In this document: piece after piece, positions 1-8,175 of the stretch | Position numbering within the stretch: position 1 is the first letter of the stretch | Layout of the letters: the number at the start of each line of letters is the position of its first letter | Assembly: GCF_000474945.1 (NCBI RefSeq) | Contig: NZ_AXDW01000010.1 | Span: 124,001-188,000 of the forward strand | Source: Solimonas soli DSM 21787 | Lineage (GTDB): Bacteria > Pseudomonadota > Gammaproteobacteria > Nevskiales > Nevskiaceae | Length of the DNA stretch: 64,000 bases | Direction of reading: 5' to 3' | Program-made: the position numbers and the translations under genes | The notes under the pieces: model-generated | Told to the model about the DNA's origin: nothing | Database searches by the model: none | What the model saw: the letters and a program-made list of their open reading frames with translations, nothing else

Positions 1-1830
1 CGCGGCCGCGCGCTGCAGCGCGTCGGCAACGTCGCCTGGTACGACAGCGGCGAGCGCTGGGTGCCGCTGGTCGCGCAGGCACGCGCGCGCTACGCCGAGA
101 CCGCCGAGTTCATCACGCCCTGCTTCGACAGCGGCGAGATCGCCTGCACCTGGGACCGCCTCTTGCTCGACGCGGTGATTCCGCCGGACTGCGGCGTCGA
201 GATCTGGAGCCGCGCCGCCGACGAGACGCTGAGCCTGTTCGCGAGCTGGCCGGAAGTGCCGGCGCCCTGGCAGGCCGAGCCGGCGCCGTACCGGCGCAGC
301 CAGGCCAGCGAGCTGCCGTGGCTGAAGAGCGAGCTGCAACTCGCCGACGCGGTCGGCAGCGGCAGCTGGGAACTGCTGTTCCAGCAGGCGCGCGGCCGCT
401 ATCTGCAGCTGCGCATCCGCCTCAGCGGCAGCGGCCGCGCGACGCCGCGCCTGCGCGCGCTGCGCGCCTGGTATCCGCGCTTTTCCTACGCGCAGCGCTT
501 CCTGCCGCCGGTGTGGCGCGAGGAGCCGGCGGCGGCCAGCTTCATCGAGCGCTTCCTCGGCAACTTCGAGGGCACGCTGAGCGGCATCGAGGATCGCATC
601 GCCACGCTGCAGGCCCTGCTCGATCCGCGCAGCGCGCCGGGCGAGGCGCTCGACTGGCTGGCGAGCTGGTTCGACGTCGCGCTCGATCCGGCCTGGGACG
701 ACGCGCGCCGCCGCCTGTTCCTGCGCCACGCCTACGAATTCTTCAGCTATCGCGGCACGCTGTACGGCCTGCACACGGCGCTGTCGCTGGCCTTCGACGC
801 CTGCGTCGACGAGCGCCTGTTCGCCGGCGTCGACGCGCCGCCCGACGCGAGCGGCATCCGCATCGTCGAGCAATACCTGACGCGGCGCTTCGATGCGCGC
901 GTGCTCGGCGATGCCGGCAGCCGCGACGTGCTGCCGCGGATCGACACCACGCAGCGCTGGACGCCGAACGAAGGCAACGCCGGCCTCGTGCAGCGCTGGG
1001 CCACGGCGCGCGGCCTGACGCCGGGCGCCAGCGAAACACTCGTCGCCTTCGATCTCGCGGCGCCGGCCGACGCCGCGCTGGCCACGCAGTGGAATGCGTT
1101 CACGCAGGGCGCGCTCGGCTTCGTGCCGGCGCTCGGGGCCGCCGAGCGCGCGGGCTGGCAACGCTTCCTGCTGCTGCGCTACGGCAGCGTCGCCGCGCTG
1201 TCGGCCGCGCACGCGCAGAGCTATGCGAGCTTCGACGCGATCCGCCTGCCGAGCGACCGTCCCGGCCAGGCGACGATCGCCGCCGACTGGCTCGCCTATC
1301 TCGATGCCACGGCGGCGCCGCCGGCGCTGCAGCCGCGCGCGCGCTGGCAGGATTTCCTCGCGCGCCGCTATCGCCGCATCGGCCGCCTCAATGCCGCCTG
1401 CGAGACGCACTGGCTCGACTTCGCGGAAGCGCCGCTGCCCGACGCGCTGCCCTACAGCGCCGCGGCGCAGAACGACTGGCTGCAGTTCGAGGGCGAGGTG
1501 ATGGCGATGCAGCGGCGCGCGCACCGCTTCGCCGTGCTGCTGCCGCTGCGCAGCGTCGAGGACGACGGCCAGGCGCAGGAGCGCCTGCGCCTGGCGCGGC
1601 GCATCGTCGAGCTGGAGAAGCCGGCGCACACCATTTTCGAGCTGCGCTTCTACTGGGCGATGTTCCGCATCGGCGAAGCGCGCCTCGGCCTCGACACCAC
1701 GCTCGGCCAGGGCAGCCGCGCGCCTGAATTGATTCCGTCCACCGTGCTCGGCCGCGGCTACGTCGGCGCGAGCTTCGTCGCCGGGCCGGCGCCGCTGCGC
1801 GACGGCGATCGCCTGCGGCTCGACTGCTGA
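1..1830 (+). CDS. eCIS phage-tail/baseplate protein, TIGR02242-type (5' partial)
   Basis: The frame is already open at base 1 and is not interrupted, so the N-terminus lies outside the window; the GTG at 61 is internal. About 609 residues are visible. The first 150 are beta-rich (motifs FDSGEIACTWDRL and GRYLQLRIRLSGSG). A block near nt 480-800 (YAQRFLPPVWRE, then ALDWLASWFDVALDPAWDD and RRRLFLRHAYEFFSYRGT) matches what is known of the TIGR02242 phage tail domain, found in Afp12-like baseplate proteins of contractile injection systems. After it come two 52-residue ungapped repeats (nt 1156-1311 and 1345-1500) with the pattern W-Q-x-F-L-x-x-R-Y. The gene heads a run of co-directional eCIS genes. 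Inferred role: baseplate or tail-end component. The family is fairly sure; the exact subunit equivalence is not. Confidence 0.82.
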   Translation, partial: RGRALQRVGNVAWYDSGERWVPLVAQARARYAETAEFITPCFDSGEIACTWDRLLLDAVIPPDCGVEIWSRAADETLSLFASWPEVPAPWQAEPAPYRRSQASELPWLKSELQLADAVGSGSWELLFQQARGRYLQLRIRLSGSGRATPRLRALRAWYPRFSYAQRFLPPVWREEPAAASFIERFLGNFEGTLSGIEDRIATLQALLDPRSAPGEALDWLASWFDVALDPAWDDARRRLFLRHAYEFFSYRGTLYGLHTALSLAFDACVDERLFAGVDAPPDASGIRIVEQYLTRRFDARVLGDAGSRDVLPRIDTTQRWTPNEGNAGLVQRWATARGLTPGASETLVAFDLAAPADAALATQWNAFTQGALGFVPALGAAERAGWQRFLLLRYGSVAALSAAHAQSYASFDAIRLPSDRPGQATIAADWLAYLDATAAPPALQPRARWQDFLARRYRRIGRLNAACETHWLDFAEAPLPDALPYSAAAQNDWLQFEGEVMAMQRRAHRFAVLLPLRSVEDDGQAQERLRLARRIVELEKPAHTIFELRFYWAMFRIGEARLGLDTTLGQGSRAPELIPSTVLGRGYVGASFVAGPAPLRDGDRLRLDC

Positions 1831-2060
1831 GCCTTGATCTACGACCGAACCGCCATGCCAGAAATCGCGCCCCGGATGATGAATGTCGTGCTTGGCATGG
1901 CCGCCCTCATCCTGCCGCTCGCTGCGCGAGCGGTCCGGCGTCGGCTTGCTTCGGCTCGGCATGGGCCAAGCCTCGGCCGGGCCAACGCCTCTGCCGCTGC
2001 GCGGGCGAGGGACAGCGGCGTCGCTGCGCGACATTCACGTTAAAGGAACTGGAGACCGTC
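1831..2060. other. intergenic spacer, no gene recognised
   Basis: This 230-base spacer separates the truncated tail gene from the next eCIS gene. A short open frame (1834-2043) exists, but it has no convincing ribosome binding site and its composition is that of read-through GC-rich sequence. Small inverted repeats occur (for example GGCTTG/CAAGCC), but no T-run follows, so no terminator is called. Confidence 0.5.
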
Positions 2061-3389
2061 ATGGGATGCTGCAATGAACCGGCCGCCGCGCTCGGCAGCA
2101 CCGCGCCGCTGCCGAACAAGCACGTCAACTTTGCCAAGGGCATGGTGCTCGGCGTCGACGACCTGCGCCAGGAATTCGCCTACCACGCCGGCCGCGGCCG
2201 CTGGCTGGCGCGCGAGGCGATCGGCTACGGACGGCTGTCCGGCCTGGCGATCACGGTCGACGACACGCCGGACGGCCCGCGCCTGCGCGTCGCGCCGGGC
2301 AGCGCGCTGGCGCCGAGCGGCCAGCTGATCTGCGTGCCGAGCGAGCAGTGCGCGCTGCTCAACCGCTGGCTCGCCAAGGCCGACAACGCCACGCAGATCG
2401 ACGCACTCGCCGGCTCGCCGCCGCCGCCGAGCGTCTCGCTCTACCTGACGCTCTGCTACGCCGACTGCCTGACCGACGCCGTGCCGATTCCCGGCGAGCC
2501 CTGTCGCAGCGAGGACGAGCTGATGGCGCCGTCGCGCGTCGCCGACGACTACCGCCTCGAACTGCGCAGCGCCGCGCCGGCGCAGCGCGAGGAAGACGCG
2601 ATCCGCGATTTCGTGCGCTGGCTGCGCGCGATCAGCGTGGTCGACGCCAGTCCGCCGGCGGTGCTCGACGAAGCGGCGCTGCTTGCCGCGCTGCGCGACG
2701 CCGCGCAGCCGTGGATCGATGCGCTGAACGCTTCGCCGCCGCTCGGCTCGCCGTCCTCGCCGCCACCGCCGCTGAGCGATTACCTGTTCGGCTCGCCGGC
2801 CCTCAGCGTGACGCCCGCGCAGTTGCCGGAGCTGCTGGGCATCGCCATGCGCTTCTGGGTCACCAGCTTGCGGCCGCTGTGGCAGACCTGCTGCTGCGCC
2901 TGCACGCCGAGCGCCAGCGACGACTGCGTGCTGCTCGCGCGCGTCGAGGTGCCGGTCGTCTTTTCCGGCGGTGTCTGGCTGGTCGACAGCGCAGGCGAGG
3001 TAAGCATCGACGGCGGCGCCGCGCCGCTGCTGGTGTCGCAGCGCCTGTTGCAGGAGTGGCTGCTGGCCGGCGTCGCCGCGCCGGCTCCGGCGCCGCTGCC
3101 GCCGCCCGGCGGTGCGACGATCGCCGTCACCGCCGTCAACAGCAATCTCGCGCTCGACGCCACGCAGCACTGCCTGCTGTGCAGCGGCGCGCCGACGCTG
3201 ACCTTGCCGGCCGCCGCGCAGCACGCCGGGCGCGTCTACATCGTGCGCAGTCTCGGCGCGGCGACCGCGCTGCAGCCGAGCGGCACCGACAGCATCGACG
3301 GCGGGCCGACGCTGAGCGTGCCGGCCGGCAACGCGCTGACGCTGGTGTCCGACGGCGTCGCGATCTGGCGGGTGATCGGCCGTGGCTGA
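2061..3389 (+). CDS. eCIS-associated protein with tail-fibre-like C-terminus
   Basis: 442 residues. The ATG has GGAG at 2051-2054, six bases upstream. Residues about 18-105 (VNFAKGMVLGVDDLRQE, then GYGRLSGLAITV) form an N-terminal module also present in the next gene. The middle has a cysteine cluster (TCCCACTP) and begins with MGCC, unusual for this locus. The last 100 residues (LALDATQHCLLCSGAPTLTLP, then GTDSIDGGPTLSVPAG) resemble the beta-rich C-terminal domain of phage tail fibres. Known families with this N-terminal module sit in eCIS loci but have no proven function. Inferred role: an external fibre, spike-decorating or receptor-binding part. It has no signal peptide, as expected for a particle component assembled in the cytoplasm. 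Confidence 0.7.
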   Translation: MGCCNEPAAALGSTAPLPNKHVNFAKGMVLGVDDLRQEFAYHAGRGRWLAREAIGYGRLSGLAITVDDTPDGPRLRVAPGSALAPSGQLICVPSEQCALLNRWLAKADNATQIDALAGSPPPPSVSLYLTLCYADCLTDAVPIPGEPCRSEDELMAPSRVADDYRLELRSAAPAQREEDAIRDFVRWLRAISVVDASPPAVLDEAALLAALRDAAQPWIDALNASPPLGSPSSPPPPLSDYLFGSPALSVTPAQLPELLGIAMRFWVTSLRPLWQTCCCACTPSASDDCVLLARVEVPVVFSGGVWLVDSAGEVSIDGGAAPLLVSQRLLQEWLLAGVAAPAPAPLPPPGGATIAVTAVNSNLALDATQHCLLCSGAPTLTLPAAAQHAGRVYIVRSLGAATALQPSGTDSIDGGPTLSVPAGNALTLVSDGVAIWRVIGRG

Positions 3390-3429
3390 GCACGCGCGGC
3401 AAGCGTTTGCAGGGCGGGCCGCGCGCCGC

Positions 3430-3445
3430 CGGGACGCGAGTCCCG
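3430..3445 (+). other. small hairpin with GNRA-type loop between two eCIS genes
   Basis: CGGGAC (3430-3435) pairs with GTCCCG (3440-3445) around a GCGA tetraloop. It lies in the 198-base spacer between the two paralogous genes. No T-run follows, so it is more likely an mRNA structure than a terminator. Confidence 0.35.
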
Positions 3446-3587
3446 CAGGTGCGCGGCGCGGCGATTCCGGGCGCGGCGCCGGCAGCGGCGCGCGGCCCGT
3501 CCTGTCCCTTGGCGCGCGGCGGCTTGCGGCGCGCCTGCGCCCGCGCCGGTCCCACGTTTCGCCGCCATGCGCGCGAGGAGCGGCCTC

Positions 3588-4886
3588 ATGAACGACTTCT
3601 TCCAGTTGCAGGAACCGCTCACCGACGGCGGCATCCGTTCCGTCAACTTCTTCAACGGACGATTGCTCGCCGGGCGCGATCTGACGCGCGAGCAGGAGGC
3701 GCGGCGCGAAGCCGAGCGGCGCCTCGGGCGCGCCCTCGGCGATGGCGTGGCGAGCGGTCTCGACGTCAGTGTCGACATCGACACCAGCACGGCGCAGGCG
3801 CCGGTGCTCAAGGTCAAGGCCGGCCTCGCGCTGAATCGCTACGGGCAGACGCTGAATCTCGCCGGCGACACGCGCGTGGCGCTGACGCGCAAGCTCGATG
3901 CCGCGAGCGACGGCGGCTGCGTGTTCGCGGCCTGCCTGCCGATCGGCGGCGGCACCTACGTGGCCGGCGCCGGCGTCTATCTGCTGACGCTGGCGCCGGC
4001 ACAGACCAGCGAAGGCCGCGCGCAAAGCAACGGCCTCGATCCCGGCAACGTGCGCTGCAACAACGACGCGACCGTCGAGGCCCTGCAGTTCCGCCTGCTG
4101 GCGATCAAGCCGGAGCGCTACGCCGATCTCGATCCGGCTTCGCCGCGCTTCCGCAACCGCCTCGCCTATCGCTGCTTCGGCATCGAGGCGCGCGCGCAGG
4201 CGCTCGCCGATCCCTGGCGCGACGATCCGGCGGGCTACGGGCTGATCGACACGCTGCGCGCCGAGGGCGGCGCGCTCGGCGACTACGACGTGCCGCTGGC
4301 GCTGCTCTACTGGACCGCCGCCGGCCTGCAGTTCATCGATGCCTGGGCCGTGCGCCGCCGCCTGCTCGGCCCCGACGCGCTGAGCGCTTTCGCGTTCTCC
4401 GCGCGCGCGCGGCGGCTGATCGAAGCCGAGGCGATGTGCGCGCAGTTCCAGATGCAGCTCGGCGAACTGCTCGCTGCGAGCGCCACGCCGGCGTCGCTGC
4501 ACGTGCGCGACGCCATCCAGTACCTGCCGCCATTCGGGCTCGTGCCGCTGCAGAACGGCGCGCTGCGCGGCTTCGGCGACGCCGCCTTCTTCGACGGCAT
4601 TCCCCGCCGCCCGCTGCCCGGCAGCGGCCAGACCACGCCCTTCATCGACGCCCGCATGCTCGGCGCCTTGCGCGAGCAGGCGCTCACGTATGCGCCGACC
4701 GATGTCGACGCACAGGAATTCGTCTGGGTCTATCGCCCCTGGCAGACCGTGCAGGCGATGAGCCAGGGGCGCCTCGTGCAGCCGCTGCTGGTCTTCGCCA
4801 GCGGCCTGGTGCCGGACCTGGTGCTGGCGCGCTTCGATATGGCGCGCTTCGACTTCAGCAATTTCGCCGAGCCCGACGCTTTCTGA
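3588..4886 (+). CDS. eCIS-associated protein, paralogue of the preceding gene
   Basis: 432 residues from the ATG at 3588. This start was chosen over an in-frame ATG at 3567 because GAGGAG (3575-3580) lies seven bases before it. The N-terminal module (VNFFNGRLLAGRDLTREQE, then DGVASGLDVSVDID) aligns with that of the upstream gene: VNF, then G-x-x-L, then DL, then G-x-x-SGL. The remainder alternates predicted beta and helical segments and differs from its paralogue; the tail-fibre-like C-terminus is absent. No signal peptide or membrane segment is visible. Proteins of this sort are common in eCIS loci of environmental bacteria without assigned function. Its place between tail proteins suggests a structural or accessory role in the particle. 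Confidence 0.68.
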   Translation: MNDFFQLQEPLTDGGIRSVNFFNGRLLAGRDLTREQEARREAERRLGRALGDGVASGLDVSVDIDTSTAQAPVLKVKAGLALNRYGQTLNLAGDTRVALTRKLDAASDGGCVFAACLPIGGGTYVAGAGVYLLTLAPAQTSEGRAQSNGLDPGNVRCNNDATVEALQFRLLAIKPERYADLDPASPRFRNRLAYRCFGIEARAQALADPWRDDPAGYGLIDTLRAEGGALGDYDVPLALLYWTAAGLQFIDAWAVRRRLLGPDALSAFAFSARARRLIEAEAMCAQFQMQLGELLAASATPASLHVRDAIQYLPPFGLVPLQNGALRGFGDAAFFDGIPRRPLPGSGQTTPFIDARMLGALREQALTYAPTDVDAQEFVWVYRPWQTVQAMSQGRLVQPLLVFASGLVPDLVLARFDMARFDFSNFAEPDAF

Positions 4887-4903
4887 ACTGAGGATCTGAG
4901 GCC

Positions 4904-6070
4904 ATGACCAATCCCCTGAGCCACGTCAGCCCCGGCGACATCATCAGCGCCGCCGACTGGAACCTGCTGATCGATTCGCTCAACGACGCCCTCGTGCGTC
5001 TCGATGCGCTCGAAACGGGCGGCGGCGGCACCGCGCTGGCGGTCGACCAGTTGCTGCCGCCGGGCCCGTACCGCATCGGCGACACGCTGCAGATCGTCGG
5101 CCGCAACTTCCAGTTCGCCGCCGGCGCCGCGCGCGTGTTCTTCAACGCGCAGCAGGCGTTCACGCTCACCTCGAACTCCACCGACTCGAAACTCGAACTG
5201 GTGATTCCGACGGTGGCCGGCGTGCTCGAATCCGGCACCAATGTCGATCTGGTGGTGATGAACCAGGCGCAGCAGGTGACGCGGCAGATCGTGCTGCGGC
5301 CCAGGCTCAATCCGCTGCAGGGCAACATCACCATCGGCTGGCAGAGCGTCACGCCGCAGACCGTGCTGGCCGGCCAGCCGGTGACATTCCTCTACCGCGT
5401 GACCTCCGGCACCAACAACGCCGCGACCTGGGCGCTGACGGCGCAGGTCAACGTCGCCAGCAACGCCGCGGCCTGGAATTCGCAACTGCAGATCTGCGAC
5501 GCGCAGGGCAACGTGCTCAATCCGGCGCAGATCAATCTGCAGCCGGGCCAGCAGATGGACGTGCAGGTGCGCATTCCCAGCGTGCCGGCCGGCAGCAACG
5601 GCACCAGCTTCGGCGTCACGCTCAACGCCGGCTCCGCCAACATCAGCGGTTCGAGCGGCATCAACCAGTTCGTCGTCGGCACGCCGACGCCGCCGCCCGA
5701 CGCGACCATCACCATGGACACGGTGCCCGCGTACTCGATGGGCGCGCTGAGCGGCAACACGTTGACGGTACCGGGCGGCCAGAGCCGGCTGCTGGTGCTC
5801 AACACCACGCTCACCGTGCCGGGCACCTACAACGTCACGCGCGCGGTGCTGGGCGGCGCCACCGGCTGGACGATCAATCTCGACAGCGGCACGACCGACA
5901 GCTTCGTCATCACCGCCGCCGACGTGTCCGGCGGCTCGACGGCGCGGCTGCTGCGCTACAGCGTCGCCGCCACCGCGGGCGCGAGCACGCCGGCGCAGAT
6001 CGAGATCCGCCTGCAGCGCCAGGGCAACAGCAGCTACTACGCCAAAGCACTCAACACCGTGCGTTCCTGA
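4904..6070 (+). CDS. IPT/TIG-like beta-sandwich protein of the eCIS locus
   Basis: 388 residues, ATG preceded by a GAGG element. The N-terminus (SPGDIISAADWNLLIDSLND) is a short helical stretch of a kind seen in eCIS accessory proteins. Residues about 45-140 read as an immunoglobulin-like IPT/TIG fold (LLPPGPYRIGDTLQIVGRNF, then ARVFFNAQQAFTL). The rest is Thr/Asn/Gly-rich and beta-predicted, probably two further Ig-like domains, with a proline linker (GTPTPPPDATI). There is no signal peptide. Ig-like domains are typical of phage decoration and fibre proteins and of surface adhesins. Inferred role: a particle surface or fibre component. The fold family is reasonably supported; the function is not. 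Confidence 0.65.
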   Translation: MTNPLSHVSPGDIISAADWNLLIDSLNDALVRLDALETGGGGTALAVDQLLPPGPYRIGDTLQIVGRNFQFAAGAARVFFNAQQAFTLTSNSTDSKLELVIPTVAGVLESGTNVDLVVMNQAQQVTRQIVLRPRLNPLQGNITIGWQSVTPQTVLAGQPVTFLYRVTSGTNNAATWALTAQVNVASNAAAWNSQLQICDAQGNVLNPAQINLQPGQQMDVQVRIPSVPAGSNGTSFGVTLNAGSANISGSSGINQFVVGTPTPPPDATITMDTVPAYSMGALSGNTLTVPGGQSRLLVLNTTLTVPGTYNVTRAVLGGATGWTINLDSGTTDSFVITAADVSGGSTARLLRYSVAATAGASTPAQIEIRLQRQGNSSYYAKALNTVRS

Positions 6071-6100
6071 AGGACCGCGCGACTTCAAGGGAGACTTCTC

Positions 6101-8152
6101 ATGACCGCATTGCCATTGCTTCGATTGACGACGTACAGGACCGCCGCGCTGCGGCACGGGCGCAGCCTGCTGCCTGCGCTGGCGGCCGGCTTTGCGCTGA
6201 TCGCCAGCGGTGCCGCGCAGGCCGATGCGCAGTGCGTGCCGCAGGCCTGGGGCGTGCCGGCGCTCAGCGGCGCACCCAACTTCAGCAATGCCGCCGCCGG
6301 CGAGCCGAACTACTGGCCGCGCCTCGACGATCCGCGCTGGCAGGGCTCGCTGCTGCGCGGTTTCGGCAGCGGCGCCTCGCAGACCGCGGTCTTCAAGATG
6401 CTGCGCACCGGCGGCGCGGATGCGGCGCTGTATCTGTCCTGGTATGTCAAGGTCGATCCGACGCTCGATCCCAATCTCGATCTGGTGCGCGTCGGCTTCA
6501 GCCCCGGCGCGGAGGCGGACGTGCGGCTGTTCGAGATCGTGCCGTTCACCAGCGCCGCGGCCGACGAGACCGCCGCGGAGCCGCCGGGCTATCAGGTGCG
6601 CGACATCCAGGGCGGCGCCTGGACCAACGTCACGGCTCCGGCCTGGCTGAAGCCGAACACGCGCGTCTGGCTCGACAAGGCCAATCAGCAATGGGCCATC
6701 AACATGCGCGTGCCGATCAACGCCGATCCGGCGCAGGGCCTGAACCTGCCCGCGGCGTTCAAGCTGGCTTTTGAACTGGAGGTGGCCGACAGCGTCGGCG
6801 GCAACTTCGTCTTCTACCGCTTCGATAACGCGGTGCCGCTCGACGACCTCAACGTGGCGCCCAACTACGCGAGCTGGACCGACTTCAACATCGCCCTGTC
6901 GCCGGGCTCACCCGGTTGCGTGAAGGGCATCAGCGTTGCCGTCAACGACGTCGGCACGACGAATCCGCAGCCGAACGAAATCAACCTCACCAGCGCCAAC
7001 ACCTTCTTCGCGCTGCCGCAGAACGATTCCGGCGCCGCCGTCGCCGCGGGTGCGATCAGCGGAACCTTCCGCATCGCCAACTGGGGTTCGCAGCCGGACT
7101 GGAACGACGTCACCGATCCGCTCAACTCGCTGTGGAAGCAGATCAACAGCGCGCCGGTGAGCAACGCCGGCCTCATTGCGAACGGCAGCAAGGCGGTCTA
7201 CAGCGCGATCCCGGCGAACAACACGGCGCTGAGCTTCCCGTGGACGCTGACTGCGGCCGAGAAATGCGAATTCACCGGCGGCGGCGCTTGCCCGAATCCG
7301 GCGCCGACGCGGCGCACGCACCAGTGCATGCTCGTCGAGCTGAGCGGCGCCGGTCTGAGCTTCAATCCGTCGAGCGTCTACCGCAACATGGATTTCGTCG
7401 AAGCCTCGACCTTCGAGCGCGAGGCCGAGATCAGCGTCGCCGGCATCGCGCCGGGCGGTGAACCGCAGCGCGACGTCTATCTCTACGTGCAGAAGCTGCA
7501 GATGCCGAAGAGCGTCAAGGAGCCGCAGGCGCCGCTCGCGCTCGTCGATTACAAGAAGGTCGACGAGATCCTGCAGCACGGCGGCGACGGCGAAGGCGAG
7601 GGCGGCGAAAGCGGCCATGGCAACTCCAACCTGAGCAGCGACGGCGGCCCCCGCCAGCCGCTCGGCGTCGCGCACGTGGCGTCGGACAAAGCGCCGGGCG
7701 CCGTCGCTTCGCCGACCGAACCGAAGCCGGGCCGGAGCGACACGCCCTCGGACGAGACACGGCCGCATCCGCCGCTCGACGGCAACTTCGAGGTGCTCAA
7801 CCAGCAGTTCCCGACCTACGTCGTGCACGCCTTCCGCGACAGCGGCAAGACGGTGACGATCGGCGGCCAGGTGCGTCACGTGCTGGTGCCGCAGTCGTCC
7901 TTCGGCTACTACGTGCATCACGACGGCGCGCTGACCGGCTGGGACACCACGCTGCAGAACGCGACGGAAATCGCGCCGAACTACTACAAGCTCTCGGTGC
8001 CGGAAGGCGGCTCGAAGAACGTCGTCACGCGCATCGTCGCGCGCGAGAAGGACAGCCCGCTGCCGCCGCCGTTCGACAAGCTGCCCTGGTGGGTCTGGCT
8101 GCTGCTGATCCTGCTCGTGCTGCTGATCCTGCTGCTGCGCAAGAAGCCGTAA
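6101..8152 (+). CDS. Sec-exported, C-terminally membrane-anchored protein in the eCIS locus
   Basis: 683 residues. The N-terminus has a basic stretch and hydrophobic core ending in ASGAAQA, a credible signal peptide. The C-terminus is a single hydrophobic segment (WWVWLLLILLVLLILLL) followed by RKKP, so the mature protein should be extracytoplasmic with a short cytoplasmic tail. Most of the chain is beta-rich. Residues about 495-555 are a low-complexity Gly/Glu/Asp/Pro linker. I recognise no catalytic motif. It lies 30 bases after the IPT/TIG gene and just before the gene of the following protein. eCIS particles are cytoplasmic until lysis, so a Sec-exported member is unexpected. It may anchor, dock or protect the producing cell, but this is speculation from topology and context. 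Confidence 0.62.
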   Translation: MTALPLLRLTTYRTAALRHGRSLLPALAAGFALIASGAAQADAQCVPQAWGVPALSGAPNFSNAAAGEPNYWPRLDDPRWQGSLLRGFGSGASQTAVFKMLRTGGADAALYLSWYVKVDPTLDPNLDLVRVGFSPGAEADVRLFEIVPFTSAAADETAAEPPGYQVRDIQGGAWTNVTAPAWLKPNTRVWLDKANQQWAINMRVPINADPAQGLNLPAAFKLAFELEVADSVGGNFVFYRFDNAVPLDDLNVAPNYASWTDFNIALSPGSPGCVKGISVAVNDVGTTNPQPNEINLTSANTFFALPQNDSGAAVAAGAISGTFRIANWGSQPDWNDVTDPLNSLWKQINSAPVSNAGLIANGSKAVYSAIPANNTALSFPWTLTAAEKCEFTGGGACPNPAPTRRTHQCMLVELSGAGLSFNPSSVYRNMDFVEASTFEREAEISVAGIAPGGEPQRDVYLYVQKLQMPKSVKEPQAPLALVDYKKVDEILQHGGDGEGEGGESGHGNSNLSSDGGPRQPLGVAHVASDKAPGAVASPTEPKPGRSDTPSDETRPHPPLDGNFEVLNQQFPTYVVHAFRDSGKTVTIGGQVRHVLVPQSSFGYYVHHDGALTGWDTTLQNATEIAPNYYKLSVPEGGSKNVVTRIVAREKDSPLPPPFDKLPWWVWLLLILLVLLILLLRKKP

Positions 8153-8175
8153 GCGCGCGCCGCGCGAGAGCCGCG

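Noticed and set aside
1834-2043. Short + strand open frame in the spacer after the truncated tail gene
   Set aside because: No ribosome site, no recognisable product, and compatible with chance openness in GC-rich DNA.
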